Shown here piece after piece: positions 1 through 8,411 of a DNA stretch of 64,000 nucleotides (positions are counted from its first letter, which is position 1; the number at the start of each line of letters is the position of its first letter). Where the stretch lies: positions 1 through 64,000 of the forward strand of contig NZ_RXHQ01000003.1 of NCBI RefSeq assembly GCF_004138105.1. Reading direction: 5' to 3'. The notes beneath the pieces are model-generated. The model was given only the letters and a program-made list of their open reading frames with translations. It made no database searches and had not been told where the DNA came from. Source of the DNA: Xylanivirga thermophila (lineage in GTDB: Bacteria; Bacillota; Clostridia; Caldicoprobacterales; Xylanivirgaceae). Made by a program: the position numbers and the translations under genes.

Positions 1-1
1 C

Positions 2-574
2 GTAACAATGCTCACCGTTTATATCTCTATGGTTAAAAACCTCCAAAATAGTCTTACTAAAATCTTAAAGGCAATTCACCAATTAATTGACGATGACTTG
101 TCAAAGGATGTGCCTGTAATATCCCCGGCTCTTGAACTTCTTCAAAGTATCCCTGGCATAGGCTTTCTTACAGCTGCTACTATCATTGCTGAGATCGGTG
201 ATTTCACAGCTTTCTCGAAACCAAAAAAACTAGTTGCATACTTTGGAATTGACCCTTCAGTGATACAGTCTGGAGAGTTCACCGGTACCCGTAACAAGAT
301 GTCTAAAAGGGGCTCAAGGCTGCTTAGGAGGGTGCTCTATACTACAGCTCTTGCCAATATCCGAACTAAACGCAACAACGAGCCATGTAATCCTGTACTG
401 ATGGATTTCTATAAGAGAAAGTCACAGAGCAAGCCTAAAAAAGTAGCTTTAGGAGCAGTTATGCATAAACTCGTTTATATCATCTTTGCTGTTCTTAGGG
501 ATAGAAAGCCTTTTGAACTACGTACTCCCGAAGAACATGCTAAAATGCTTACAAGAAAGCATACTGCAGCTTAG
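2..574 (+). CDS. IS110-family transposase, C-terminal part (partial at window edge)
   Basis: The reading frame is already open at the first bases of the window, so this is the 3' part of a longer gene. The visible residues form the C-terminal IS110/IS116/IS902 domain. There is a helix-hairpin-helix stretch around LLQSIPGIGFLTAA, then the conserved TGTRNKMSKRGSRLLRR segment, whose serine is the presumed nucleophile of this family. IS110 enzymes are DEDD-type recombinases guided by an RNA from the element's non-coding end. Whether the copy is intact cannot be judged from this fragment. It sits directly downstream of a minus-strand ABC transporter that lacks its ATPase gene. Confidence 0.9.
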   Translation, partial: VTMLTVYISMVKNLQNSLTKILKAIHQLIDDDLSKDVPVISPALELLQSIPGIGFLTAATIIAEIGDFTAFSKPKKLVAYFGIDPSVIQSGEFTGTRNKMSKRGSRLLRRVLYTTALANIRTKRNNEPCNPVLMDFYKRKSQSKPKKVALGAVMHKLVYIIFAVLRDRKPFELRTPEEHAKMLTRKHTAA

Positions 575-754
575 CAATATTTGTATTTGATATTTAGTTT
601 TCAAAGTTCATTTAACTTATCTTGACCGGCTATTTAAAATCAACAATCTCTAGGTGGTCTTGCTGGCATGCTATTTTTTGATCTCTTAGTGCAAGAACCC
701 TCCGAGAAACTTTCAAAATTATTTTATAAAAGTACTTGACTTTAATTAGCTGGT
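575..754. mobile_element. probable non-coding 3' end of the IS110-type element
   Basis: This 180-bp stretch lies between the transposase stop and the end of the convergent permease gene. I see no coding frame. It holds a short inverted pair, TCTTGC near 680 and GCAAGA near 700, and no terminal inverted repeats, as is usual for IS110. The exact element boundary cannot be placed without another copy or an empty site. The remnant of the interrupted transporter operon would be expected to continue beyond the other end of the element. Confidence 0.4.
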
Positions 755-1636
755 CTAATTATTCAATGAAAGTTTTACTTTGTCTTTAACCTGGGGAACA
801 ACCAAGGTGATTATTACTAAAACCGATGTAAGCAATTTTAAATCGGTACTGTTTAATCCAAGTCTTAAAGCGATTGTAATGCACATCCTGTATACGAATG
901 ATCCCAATATTATTGAAAAAGTAATAGTGGATAATTTGGTACCTCCAATGAGCATTTCACCTATTATAACCGATGCCAATCCGGCTACTATAGTTCCTAA
1001 ACCCATTCCAATGTCTGCAAAACCCTGATACTGTGCAACTAATGCACCGGATAGGGCAATTAGCCCATTGGATAGGCCAAGACCTAATATCTTCATAAGT
1101 TCTGTATTGACTCCCAAACTCCTTATCATCTGGGCATTGTTGCCGGTGGCTCTCAGGGCCAATCCCAGTTTAGTGGACAAAAACCAGTCCATTATAAACT
1201 TTAGGGCAAAGACCAATATGATGAACAGGAATAAATACATGTACTTACTGTCTATACCCATATTTTCAATAGGGGAGAACACATTTTTCTGATCTAACAG
1301 ACCTATATTGGATTTACCCATTATACGAAGATTAACGGAGTATAGGGCTGTCATTGTAAGTATGCCTGATAAAAGTTCATTTATATTTCCTTTGGTATTT
1401 AGAATGCCTGTTATACATCCGGCTATACATCCGCATCCAAAGGCTATAATCGTAGCTAGCCAGGGATCTGTTCCTTTTGTAATAAGAATTGCAGCTACTG
1501 CGCCGCCTAGGGGGAAGCTCCCATCTACAGTTAAATCGGAGAACTTTAGAACTCTAAAAGTAATATATACGCCCATAGCCATAATGCTAAAGGCAAGACC
1601 TTGTTCTATAGAAGGCATGAAAATTTCACTCCACAT
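755..1636 (-). CDS. ABC transporter permease, TrpY-like (BPD_transp_2)
   Basis: A 293-residue, very hydrophobic protein with about eight to nine membrane segments. It belongs to the branched-chain-type permease family that pairs with ABC_sub_bind lipoproteins (TrpX/TrpY-like systems). The N-terminus (VYITFRVLKFSDLTVDGSF) and the glycine-rich central loop match this family. The ATG follows a GAGGTGAT site that overlaps the end of the binding-protein gene, so the two genes are translationally coupled. The substrate is not evident: tryptophan is only one of those known for this family. The ATPase gene that normally follows is absent. Confidence 0.85.
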   Translation of the reverse strand: MWSEIFMPSIEQGLAFSIMAMGVYITFRVLKFSDLTVDGSFPLGGAVAAILITKGTDPWLATIIAFGCGCIAGCITGILNTKGNINELLSGILTMTALYSVNLRIMGKSNIGLLDQKNVFSPIENMGIDSKYMYLFLFIILVFALKFIMDWFLSTKLGLALRATGNNAQMIRSLGVNTELMKILGLGLSNGLIALSGALVAQYQGFADIGMGLGTIVAGLASVIIGEMLIGGTKLSTITFSIILGSFVYRMCITIALRLGLNSTDLKLLTSVLVIITLVVPQVKDKVKLSLNN

Positions 1637-1642
1637 ATTATA

Positions 1643-2623
1643 TCACCTCAATATTTCTGCATCGTTCATTATTTCATCTGGTAACTCTATACCTAAGCTT
1701 CTCAGTGTCTTTTGATTTACTGCAATGGTTAATTTATCAGACATCTGAATGGACATATTGCCGGGCTTTGAACCTTTCAATATATCAATGGCCATTTTCC
1801 CGGTTTGTCTTCCAAGATCATAATAATCTATTCCCTTTGTAAATAGAGCTCCACCTTCTACATGTGCTTTTTCCGCACCTATATGTGGTATCTTATTATC
1901 CATGGCCACCTTGGCAACGGCATTTATGGATGATGCTACGGTATTATCTGTAGGGGTATATATAATATCTACTCTACCGACCAAAGACTGGGCAGCTTGA
2001 TTTACTTCGCTTGAGTTTGTTACAGTTGCCTCTATTATTTCAAGTCCAAGTTCCTTTGCTGATTTTTTTGCAAGGTCTACCTGGATAAGTGAATTTGCTT
2101 CACCTGCATTATAGAGCATACCTATCTTTCTGGCGCTTGGAAATGTATTGTGAATTATTTCCATTTGTTCTTTTACAGGAGTTAAATCACTAGTTCCTGT
2201 GATATTACCTCCTGGATTATCCATTGATTTTACCAGTTTACAATCTACAGGATCGGTAACTGCCGTTATTAATATGGGCTTATCTTTAATAGTATTAGCC
2301 ATAGCCTGTGCTGTATTTGTAGCTATAGCAAAGACCATATCTAGATTTTTTGAATCAAATTGTTTTGCGATGGTATTTAAATTGGCGGGTTCGCCTTGGG
2401 CGTTTTGAATATATAGCTTTATATTTTTGCCATCTTCATACCCATTTTCTCTTAACTCGTCTATAAAACCTTCTTTTGCAGAATCAAGGGCAGGGTGCTC
2501 CACAATTTGAGCTATACCAATTTTTAATACATCATCTGACGAACTGCTTGGATTGCTAGAGCATGCCATAAGGCTGCATAAAATTGTAAGTGAAATTAAA
2601 AATGACAATAACCGTTTTACCAT
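1643..2623 (-). CDS. ABC transporter substrate-binding lipoprotein, TrpX-like (ABC_sub_bind)
   Basis: A 326-residue secreted lipoprotein. The N-terminus has KR, a hydrophobic core, and the lipobox LMAC with the lipidated cysteine at residue 21, followed by a serine-rich linker. The body (VLKIGIAQIVEHPALDSAKE, then PILITAVTDPV and IYTPTDNTV) is typical of the ABC_sub_bind family. It would capture the substrate outside the membrane and deliver it to the permease encoded next. A GGAGGAAA site lies 8 bases before the ATG. A sigma-A-type promoter and a roughly 100-nt leader with a long stem precede it. Confidence 0.88.
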   Translation of the reverse strand: MVKRLLSFLISLTILCSLMACSSNPSSSSDDVLKIGIAQIVEHPALDSAKEGFIDELRENGYEDGKNIKLYIQNAQGEPANLNTIAKQFDSKNLDMVFAIATNTAQAMANTIKDKPILITAVTDPVDCKLVKSMDNPGGNITGTSDLTPVKEQMEIIHNTFPSARKIGMLYNAGEANSLIQVDLAKKSAKELGLEIIEATVTNSSEVNQAAQSLVGRVDIIYTPTDNTVASSINAVAKVAMDNKIPHIGAEKAHVEGGALFTKGIDYYDLGRQTGKMAIDILKGSKPGNMSIQMSDKLTIAVNQKTLRSLGIELPDEIMNDAEILR

Positions 2624-2647
2624 ACTACTTTTCCTCCTTTTTTGGGA

Positions 2648-2705
2648 AGAATGCTAGGCACAAAAAAAGCACCCAGTAAGAGCGCTATCATACTCCTACC
2701 ATTCT
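2648..2705 (-). promoter_or_regulatory. inverted repeat in the leader of the TrpX-like operon
   Basis: Bases 2648-2658 (AGAATGCTAGG) and 2695-2705 (CCTACCATTCT) can pair over 11 positions with one mismatch. The loop between them contains a run of seven A/T. It lies between the minus-strand promoter and the ribosome binding site, so it is transcribed. It is not a T-box: no TGGNACCGCGG element is present. It could be a leader regulatory structure or an operator. Confidence 0.4.
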
Positions 2706-2731
2706 ACCATGCTACACAATATAATATTTAT

Positions 2732-2759
2732 ATTATATATAATATCGTTAAATTGTCAA
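2732..2759 (-). promoter_or_regulatory. sigma-A-type promoter of the TrpX-like operon
   Basis: Read on the minus strand, TTGACA (2759-2754) and TATAAT (2737-2732) are separated by 16 bp. Both are exact consensus hexamers. The expected transcript starts near 2725 and has a leader of about 100 nt before the ATG at 2623. Confidence 0.7.
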
Positions 2760-2780
2760 AAGGTCAATCTATAAACTGTA

Positions 2781-2829
2781 TGAAACTTTTTTACGTTTTT
2801 TTAAAAAATATATTGAAACTTTTTTACGT
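2781..2829. repeat. twin 16-bp direct repeats, putative MurR operator
   Basis: TGAAACTTTTTTACGT occurs at 2781-2796 and again, identically, at 2814-2829. The start-to-start distance is 33 bp, about three helical turns. The second copy covers the -35 hexamer and part of the spacer of the murR promoter, and the first lies just upstream. This is the layout of an operator whose occupation blocks transcription. The adjacent RpiR/MurR-type gene is the natural candidate for the binding protein, by inference only. Confidence 0.6.
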
Positions 2830-2841
2830 ACGTGCTATAAT
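2813..2841 (+). promoter_or_regulatory. sigma-A-type promoter of murR-murQ and downstream genes
   Basis: TTGAAA (2813-2818) and TATAAT (2836-2841) are separated by exactly 17 bp. This is the only strong promoter seen before the mur cluster, and it overlaps the second of the twin repeats. It lies back to back with the promoter of the TrpX-like operon, about 50 bp away. Confidence 0.75.
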
Positions 2842-2883
2842 AAAAATGCAAACATTCCATATATAGAAAAGGGATGAATAAAT

Positions 2884-3726
2884 GTGAGAGATATCATTTT
2901 TAACATTAATGAGTTAAAGGATACATTTACACCCTCAGAATCAAAAATAGCCCAGTATATATTAGAATATCCACAGCAAGTAACAAATCTTACTATTAAT
3001 GAATTAGCGAGGGTATGTAATACAAGTGAAGCAAGTGTCGTGAGATTCTGTAAGACATTAAATTTAAAAGGATTTCAGGACTTAAAAGTTAAGATAGCAG
3101 CTTCTATTGCTATCAAACATAAAGAACTTGATGGGGGCATAAGCAAGGATGATTCGCTATCTACAATTGTACAAAAGATTGGGAATTTTAATAAACAGGC
3201 GATAGAGCAGGCATCATCTGTACTTGATTTAAATGCACTAGAAGAGGCTGTAGAAGTATTGTCAAATGCCAGGAGAATAGATTTTAGTGGGCTAGGGGCA
3301 TCGGGTATAGTAGCTTATGATGCTATGACAAAATTTATGAGAATCAATGTACCATGTAATTATTACAGCGACAGTCATCTGCAGCTGACATCTGCAGCAA
3401 ATTTGACAAGGGATGATGTAGCGGTAGGAATTTCCTATTCAGGCAATACGCGTGAAGTTGTGGATGTTTTAAAGATAGCAAAAGAAAAGGGTGCTTATAC
3501 AATAAGTATTACAAAAGTAGGAAATTCACCTTTAGTTGAGACTGCGGATATAAATTTATATGTATCCTCTCAAGAAGCCATTTTCCGTGCAGGAGCCATG
3601 GCATCTCGTATAGCGCAGCTTAATCTAATTGATATATTGTTTGTAAGTGTAGCTATTAAAAAATATGATGAAGTCATCGGTTATCTAGAAAATACCAGTG
3701 GGGCTACATCTATTAGAAAAATATAA
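2884..3726 (+). CDS. murR: MurR/RpiR-family transcriptional regulator
   Basis: A 280-residue regulator with an N-terminal RpiR helix-turn-helix (about residues 1-75, including NELARVCNTSEASVVRFCKT) and a C-terminal SIS sugar-phosphate isomerase fold (about 125-260, with ISYSGNTREVVDVL). SIS-domain regulators of this type bind phosphosugars. MurR of Escherichia coli responds to MurNAc-6-phosphate. Location immediately before murQ supports the same role here. Translation starts at a GTG preceded by AAAAGGGA. The gene heads the cluster and probably represses its own promoter through the twin repeats. Confidence 0.85.
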   Translation: MRDIIFNINELKDTFTPSESKIAQYILEYPQQVTNLTINELARVCNTSEASVVRFCKTLNLKGFQDLKVKIAASIAIKHKELDGGISKDDSLSTIVQKIGNFNKQAIEQASSVLDLNALEEAVEVLSNARRIDFSGLGASGIVAYDAMTKFMRINVPCNYYSDSHLQLTSAANLTRDDVAVGISYSGNTREVVDVLKIAKEKGAYTISITKVGNSPLVETADINLYVSSQEAIFRAGAMASRIAQLNLIDILFVSVAIKKYDEVIGYLENTSGATSIRKI

Positions 3727-3744
3727 AATAGGAGTTGTTGAAGA

Positions 3745-4677
3745 ATGGATGAAATGCTTTATTCGTTGATTACAGAGCAGCAAAACAGTGATAGTTTAAA
3801 TATTGATACCATGAATACCATAGATATTTTGAAAATTATGAACGAAGAGGATAAGAAGGTAGCCTATGCAGTAGAAAGGGAGTTAGGTGAGATTGCATCT
3901 GCTATAGATGCAATAGTAGAGAGAATGCAAAGGGGAGGTAGATTACTATACTTTGGTGCAGGAACTAGCGGTAGATTGGGTATACTTGATGCAGCAGAAT
4001 GTCCACCTACATTTGGTACCCGGCCCGAATTGGTGCAGGGTATAATGGCCGGTGGAGGTGCTGGTGCCTTTAATATCGCTAGGGAGGATATAGAAGATCA
4101 TAAAGAAGAGGGTGCGGCAGACGTTGTAAAAAACAATATTACGCAACTTGATTCCATAATAGGGATCTCTGCCAGCGGCCAGGCACCATATGTATTAGGA
4201 GCATTGGAAGAGGCAAAAAAAAGGGGCGCCCTTACCATATCTATAGCATGCAATGAACAAGCCCTTCTAGATGATGCGGCAGACATAAATATAAATGTGG
4301 TAGTGGGACCTGAAATAATAATGGGTTCTACCAGACTTAAAGCCGGAACAGCACAGAAGATGGTACTTAATATGATATCTACAGCTACCATGATAAAGAT
4401 GGGAAAGGTATATAGAAATCTTATGGTGGATGTAAAGCCTAAAAATAAAAAACTGATTGAACGGGCAAAAAGGATTATAATGCTTGCAACTGGCGTTTCG
4501 TACGAAGAAGCTGATAGATATTTCAATTTAAGCAACAAAAATGCAAAGATAGCAATAGTAATGATAGAGGCGGGAGTTTGTTATGAAACGGCATGCGAAT
4601 TATTAGAGAAGGGAGATGGCTTTGTAGCACAGGCTATAGAAATCTATCAAACTAATATGGGCAATAACGAGATTTGA
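3745..4677 (+). CDS. murQ: N-acetylmuramic acid 6-phosphate etherase
   Basis: MurQ removes the lactyl ether of MurNAc-6-phosphate, giving GlcNAc-6-phosphate and D-lactate in the cytoplasm. The 310-residue length fits the family. The phosphosugar-binding SIS segment FGAGTSGRLGILDAAECPP, the downstream EDHKEEGA stretch and ISASGQAPY are diagnostic. An AGGAGT site precedes the ATG, 18 bp after murR. It is the committed step of the recycling pathway encoded by the following genes. Confidence 0.97.
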   Translation: MDEMLYSLITEQQNSDSLNIDTMNTIDILKIMNEEDKKVAYAVERELGEIASAIDAIVERMQRGGRLLYFGAGTSGRLGILDAAECPPTFGTRPELVQGIMAGGGAGAFNIAREDIEDHKEEGAADVVKNNITQLDSIIGISASGQAPYVLGALEEAKKRGALTISIACNEQALLDDAADININVVVGPEIIMGSTRLKAGTAQKMVLNMISTATMIKMGKVYRNLMVDVKPKNKKLIERAKRIIMLATGVSYEEADRYFNLSNKNAKIAIVMIEAGVCYETACELLEKGDGFVAQAIEIYQTNMGNNEI

Positions 4678-4757
4678 ACTATGTAGCCCTAGAGTTTAGT
4701 AACTTTAGTATTATACTTTACCGTTTCGTAATAATTCATATAGAAAGAGGGGGTAAA

Positions 4758-5717
4758 ATGGAGATTGTCAGCACCAAAAAGCAAGACAATGTGGTTAAGC
4801 GTAGGCAAGATTCTAAAAAGATGCGAGCTAAGATGTGGAAAGATAGGTATATGTATCTTATGATCCTTCCTGTAGTTATATACTATATAATATTCAAATA
4901 TTTACCGATGGGATGGCTAAGAATAGCCTTTTATGATTTTAAAATTCTAAAAGGTATAAAAGGTAGCAAATTTGTAGGATTAAAACATTTTAAAGCATTT
5001 ATTAATAATCCAGATTTCTTGAAAATTATGTGGAACACGTTATATATTAATATTTTAAGTTTACTTTTTTGTTTCACAGCACCAATTATTTTTGCCCTAT
5101 TATTAAATGAACTTTTAGGTGGCAAATTCAAAAAAACAGTTCAAACAGTTAGTTATTTACCACACTTTTTATCAATGGTAGTAGTTGTTGGCATGATTAA
5201 AAATATTTTATCACCTTCTATTGGTGTAGTTAATGCTATAAGAAAAGCCTTTGGAAATGAAGCAATTTATTACTTAGGAGAAGCTAAATATTTTCGACCT
5301 ATAATGATTCTATCGGGAATTTGGCAAGAGATGGGCTGGGGTTCAATTATATATCTATCTGCATTATCTGGAATAAACACAGAGCTATACGAGGCAGCAG
5401 TAATTGATGGAGCAGGACGCTTTCAACAGGTTTGGCATATAACAATACCAGGAATTCTTAACACTATCATAGTTATGCTTATATTGAGGATTGGTTCTTT
5501 ATTGTCGGTAGGATTTGAAAAAGTATATCTACTGCAAAACCCTCATAATATTGCGGTGTCAGAGGTTTTATCTACCTACGTATATAAAATGGGTATGGTA
5601 AATAGCAACTATAGTCTTGCAACAGCAGTTGGTATGTTCAACGGAATAATTAGCTTAATTCTTGTTTCATTAGCTAATCAACTAAGTAAAAAATATTCTG
5701 AAATAAGTTTAATATAG
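4758..5717 (+). CDS. carbohydrate ABC transporter permease, LplB type
   Basis: A 319-residue inner-membrane permease of the LplB/polysaccharide-importer group. It has a basic N-terminal tail, then six predicted membrane segments, and the EAA loop near the C-terminal third (EAAVIDGAGRFQQVWHITIP) that docks the ATPase. I chose the ATG at 4758 because GAGGGGGT stands directly before it. The frame stays open upstream to the end of murQ, but no ribosome site supports a longer protein. No ATPase gene is in the cluster; importers of this class commonly share a genome-encoded MsmX-like ATPase. The likely cargo is MurNAc-containing sugar. Confidence 0.88.
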   Translation: MEIVSTKKQDNVVKRRQDSKKMRAKMWKDRYMYLMILPVVIYYIIFKYLPMGWLRIAFYDFKILKGIKGSKFVGLKHFKAFINNPDFLKIMWNTLYINILSLLFCFTAPIIFALLLNELLGGKFKKTVQTVSYLPHFLSMVVVVGMIKNILSPSIGVVNAIRKAFGNEAIYYLGEAKYFRPIMILSGIWQEMGWGSIIYLSALSGINTELYEAAVIDGAGRFQQVWHITIPGILNTIIVMLILRIGSLLSVGFEKVYLLQNPHNIAVSEVLSTYVYKMGMVNSNYSLATAVGMFNGIISLILVSLANQLSKKYSEISLI

Positions 5718-5736
5718 TAAAGAAAGGAGATCTCAA

Positions 5737-6630
5737 ATGTCGATTTCCAATAAAAATAGTAAAGGGGAAAAAGTATTCGATGTAGTTAATATAATTCTTA
5801 TGTTAATATTGAGTATTATATTTATTTATCCAGTATTAAACGTGTTAGCAATTTCTTTAAGTGGAAGTTCACCAGTTTTACGAGGAGAAGTTACATTTTT
5901 TCCAAGACAAATTACTGCTACAGCATATGAAAATATATTTGATAATAAGCATATATGGATATCTTATGCAAATACTATCTTTGTAGCAGCTGTTGGATGT
6001 ATTCTAGGTTTAGGCATGAGTTCTCTTGCAGCGTATCCTATGGCATTTGGTGACTTTTACGGTAAAAGAATATATAGCTTTTTAATTTTATTTACCATGT
6101 GGTTTGGCGGCGGTTTGATACCAACATATCTAGTTATGAGAAATTTAAAACTTATAGATTCTCATTGGGCATTGATTTTAGATTCTTTAGCGCCGGCTTA
6201 TTATATTATCATATTGAGAAGTTTTTTTATGAGCATACCTAATTCATTGATAGAATCAGCAAAGCTCGATGGAGCAAACGATTTTGTTTGTCTTGCAAAA
6301 ATTGTTATACCTGTATCTAAACCCGTACTTGCCACTGTAGCACTTTGGTTTATTGTAGGACATTGGAATAGCTTTTTGCCGCCTTTAATGTATCTAAATG
6401 ATAGAAATAAATATACTCTGCAAATAGTATTACATGATATTGTATTACAAGCATCAGGTAAACTATATGAAGTCGAAGGAGCAGTACATGCTGGAGAAGG
6501 TAGTATGGTTATACCACAGCAGGTACAAAATGCAGTTATTTTCGTATCATTAATCCCAATGCTTATCGTTTATCCGTTTCTTCAACAGTATTTTGTGAAA
6601 GGTGTAATGATTGGCTCTGTTAAGGGTTGA
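5737..6630 (+). CDS. carbohydrate ABC transporter permease, YtcP/AraQ type
   Basis: A 297-residue second permease subunit, partner of the LplB-type protein encoded 20 bp upstream. It has six predicted membrane segments and an EAA-type loop (ESAKLDGANDFVCLAKIVIP). The long periplasmic-side loop before the last membrane segment is usual for YtcP-type members. The ATG follows AAAGGAGAT. Together the two permeases form the channel for the lipoprotein encoded next. Confidence 0.88.
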   Translation: MSISNKNSKGEKVFDVVNIILMLILSIIFIYPVLNVLAISLSGSSPVLRGEVTFFPRQITATAYENIFDNKHIWISYANTIFVAAVGCILGLGMSSLAAYPMAFGDFYGKRIYSFLILFTMWFGGGLIPTYLVMRNLKLIDSHWALILDSLAPAYYIIILRSFFMSIPNSLIESAKLDGANDFVCLAKIVIPVSKPVLATVALWFIVGHWNSFLPPLMYLNDRNKYTLQIVLHDIVLQASGKLYEVEGAVHAGEGSMVIPQQVQNAVIFVSLIPMLIVYPFLQQYFVKGVMIGSVKG

Positions 6631-6680
6631 TCTTACATTTTATAAATCAATATAAAAAGGAAAGGGGTATTAACACGATT

Positions 6681-8318
6681 ATGAAAAGTAATATGTCAAA
6701 GAAAATCATAAGCCTAATACTAGCCTTGATGATGTTGGCAGCTGTATTTACTGGCTGTCAAAAGAATGACTCTGATGCCAAAACATCAGACAAAACATCA
6801 GATGTATCAGAAAATACAAACAAAGAGGATGATAAAAAAGAAGACGAAGGGAAAGACGGAGAAGAAGGCGAAACTTTATTTAAGGATACCTTTAAATTTA
6901 GCTACATGGGAACTATTTGGGGAGTACACCCGGAAGATGGTAATCCCATATTTGATGAACTGATGAAAAGAACAAATACAGAGATTGATTTTCAATGGTA
7001 TCCAGTAGCCAATTATGAAGATAAGGTTTCTGTAACATTGGCTTCTGGCAATATACCAGATATGATTGCAGGTGGAGGTACCACCACATTACTAGAACAG
7101 GAGGCAATTATACCTCTTGATGATTTACTAGAAAAGCATGGACAAAATATTCTTGCAAATTTAAAAGAGGAAGATTATCCTTATATGAGAGTAGCAACAG
7201 ATGGCAAAATCTACTCTGTTCCATTTATACTTGATTTTCCGCCTGCATATGCTATGCAAGTTCGTAAAGACTGGCTAGATAAGGTAGGAATTAATGAGAT
7301 ACCTGACACATGGGATGAATGGAAAACAGCATGGAAGGCTTTTAAGGATCAAGATGCAAATGGCGATGGAGATTCAACAAATGAGATCCCATATGCAGGA
7401 GATGTTTATTCATTATTGCCTGCGTTTGGTATTAATGTAGCCAACAAAATTGGTTTTACACAAGATGCTGATGGGAATTATACTCTGATGTACGAATTAC
7501 CTGAATTCAGAAAGTATTTGGAGGAAATGCATAATTTATACAAAGAAGGTTTACTTGATAAGGAATTTGCTACACGGGGAACCTTCGTTGATAATCCTGA
7601 ACTTGAAAAAGTATGTGATGCTAATTTGGCAGGCTCGATGATGACTTGGGCTGCTAATACTAGGAGAACTACGGAGGTAGTACGCGAGGTAGATCCAAAT
7701 GCAGCCTTGATTGGAGTAAAGCCTATTCAAGGTCCTGATGGAAAGCGTGGAATACCATCTAGGGTAAGGGTTAGTCCTACCGCGTCAATAACTGTCGCAG
7801 CAGAAGATAAAGCAGAAGATATTATTAAATTCTTCAACTATGTATTTAGTGAGGAAGGAATTAAATTAATGTCATATGGAATCGAAGGGGAGCACCATGA
7901 GATAATCGATTCAAAACCTTCATTGAAGGCACCTTACAATGAGTCTTTTGAAAATGCTAGGGAAGTTGGACTTAACTTTACTCCATTCCCCCATTTCTTT
8001 ATGGAAGATGCATTTATGCAGATAATGATGGGAGGAAAGAAATATGAGGAACTTCCAGAGCCTATGAAGTTTTTCAGTGATGCGTTATATGCTGGAGAAG
8101 ATTACTTTTTTACTCCTACTCCTACTCTAAGCACTGAAGCCTATACTGAAAAGCAAGGACAGATATTTCCGAAACTAGAGGCGTTGCTTGCATCATGTGT
8201 AACGGGGGATATTTCTGTTGATGAATTTTATGATGAATATGAGAAGTTAAAACCTGCAGGATTGCAAGATATATTGGACCAGGGCAATGAAGCATGGAAG
8301 ATGGTAAAAGGAAAGTAA
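6681..8318 (+). CDS. extracellular sugar-binding lipoprotein, LplA type
   Basis: A 545-residue solute-binding protein. The signal peptide (residues 1-25) ends in FTGC with the lipid-modified cysteine at 26. A highly charged Lys/Asp/Glu linker follows to about residue 68, then a two-lobe binding domain. The DANGDGDSTNEIPY segment resembles the calcium-loop-like signature seen in LplA-family proteins. The start at 6681 gives a proper signal peptide and follows AAAGGGG with rather long spacing; 6693 is an alternative. Gene context suggests muropeptide or MurNAc-disaccharide binding, which the family alone does not establish. Confidence 0.87.
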   Translation: MKSNMSKKIISLILALMMLAAVFTGCQKNDSDAKTSDKTSDVSENTNKEDDKKEDEGKDGEEGETLFKDTFKFSYMGTIWGVHPEDGNPIFDELMKRTNTEIDFQWYPVANYEDKVSVTLASGNIPDMIAGGGTTTLLEQEAIIPLDDLLEKHGQNILANLKEEDYPYMRVATDGKIYSVPFILDFPPAYAMQVRKDWLDKVGINEIPDTWDEWKTAWKAFKDQDANGDGDSTNEIPYAGDVYSLLPAFGINVANKIGFTQDADGNYTLMYELPEFRKYLEEMHNLYKEGLLDKEFATRGTFVDNPELEKVCDANLAGSMMTWAANTRRTTEVVREVDPNAALIGVKPIQGPDGKRGIPSRVRVSPTASITVAAEDKAEDIIKFFNYVFSEEGIKLMSYGIEGEHHEIIDSKPSLKAPYNESFENAREVGLNFTPFPHFFMEDAFMQIMMGGKKYEELPEPMKFFSDALYAGEDYFFTPTPTLSTEAYTEKQGQIFPKLEALLASCVTGDISVDEFYDEYEKLKPAGLQDILDQGNEAWKMVKGK

Positions 8319-8342
8319 AGATTATTAATATTAAAATTTAAC

Positions 8343-8372
8343 AGGAGGCAATTGACTAATCAATTGCCTCCT
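8343..8372 (+). other. perfect 12-bp hairpin between importer and enzyme genes
   Basis: AGGAGGCAATTG (8343-8354) pairs without mismatch with CAATTGCCTCCT (8361-8372) around a 6-base loop. No T-run follows, so it is not a standard intrinsic terminator. In the transcript it would shield the 3' end of the transporter message, which commonly raises binding-protein levels relative to distal genes. The 5' arm also contains a full AGGAGG sequence with no start codon nearby. Confidence 0.6.
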
Positions 8373-8411
8373 ATCTCTTAAAAGTAAAAGATAGTGCAAA
8401 GGGGAATGAGC

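Noticed and set aside
2640-2730. Tryptophan T-box for the TrpX-like operon
   Set aside because: No T-box core sequence, specifier loop or terminator with T-run was found; only a long stem.
4674-4757. Longer N-terminus of the LplB-type permease starting in the murQ stop
   Set aside because: The extra residues are not like family N-termini and the GAGGGGGT site points to ATG 4758.
4690-8330. ABC importer genes as a recently transferred cassette
   Set aside because: They look slightly richer in TTA and ATT codons than the mur enzymes, but I did not count codons, and such hydrophobic genes often differ; not enough to claim transfer.
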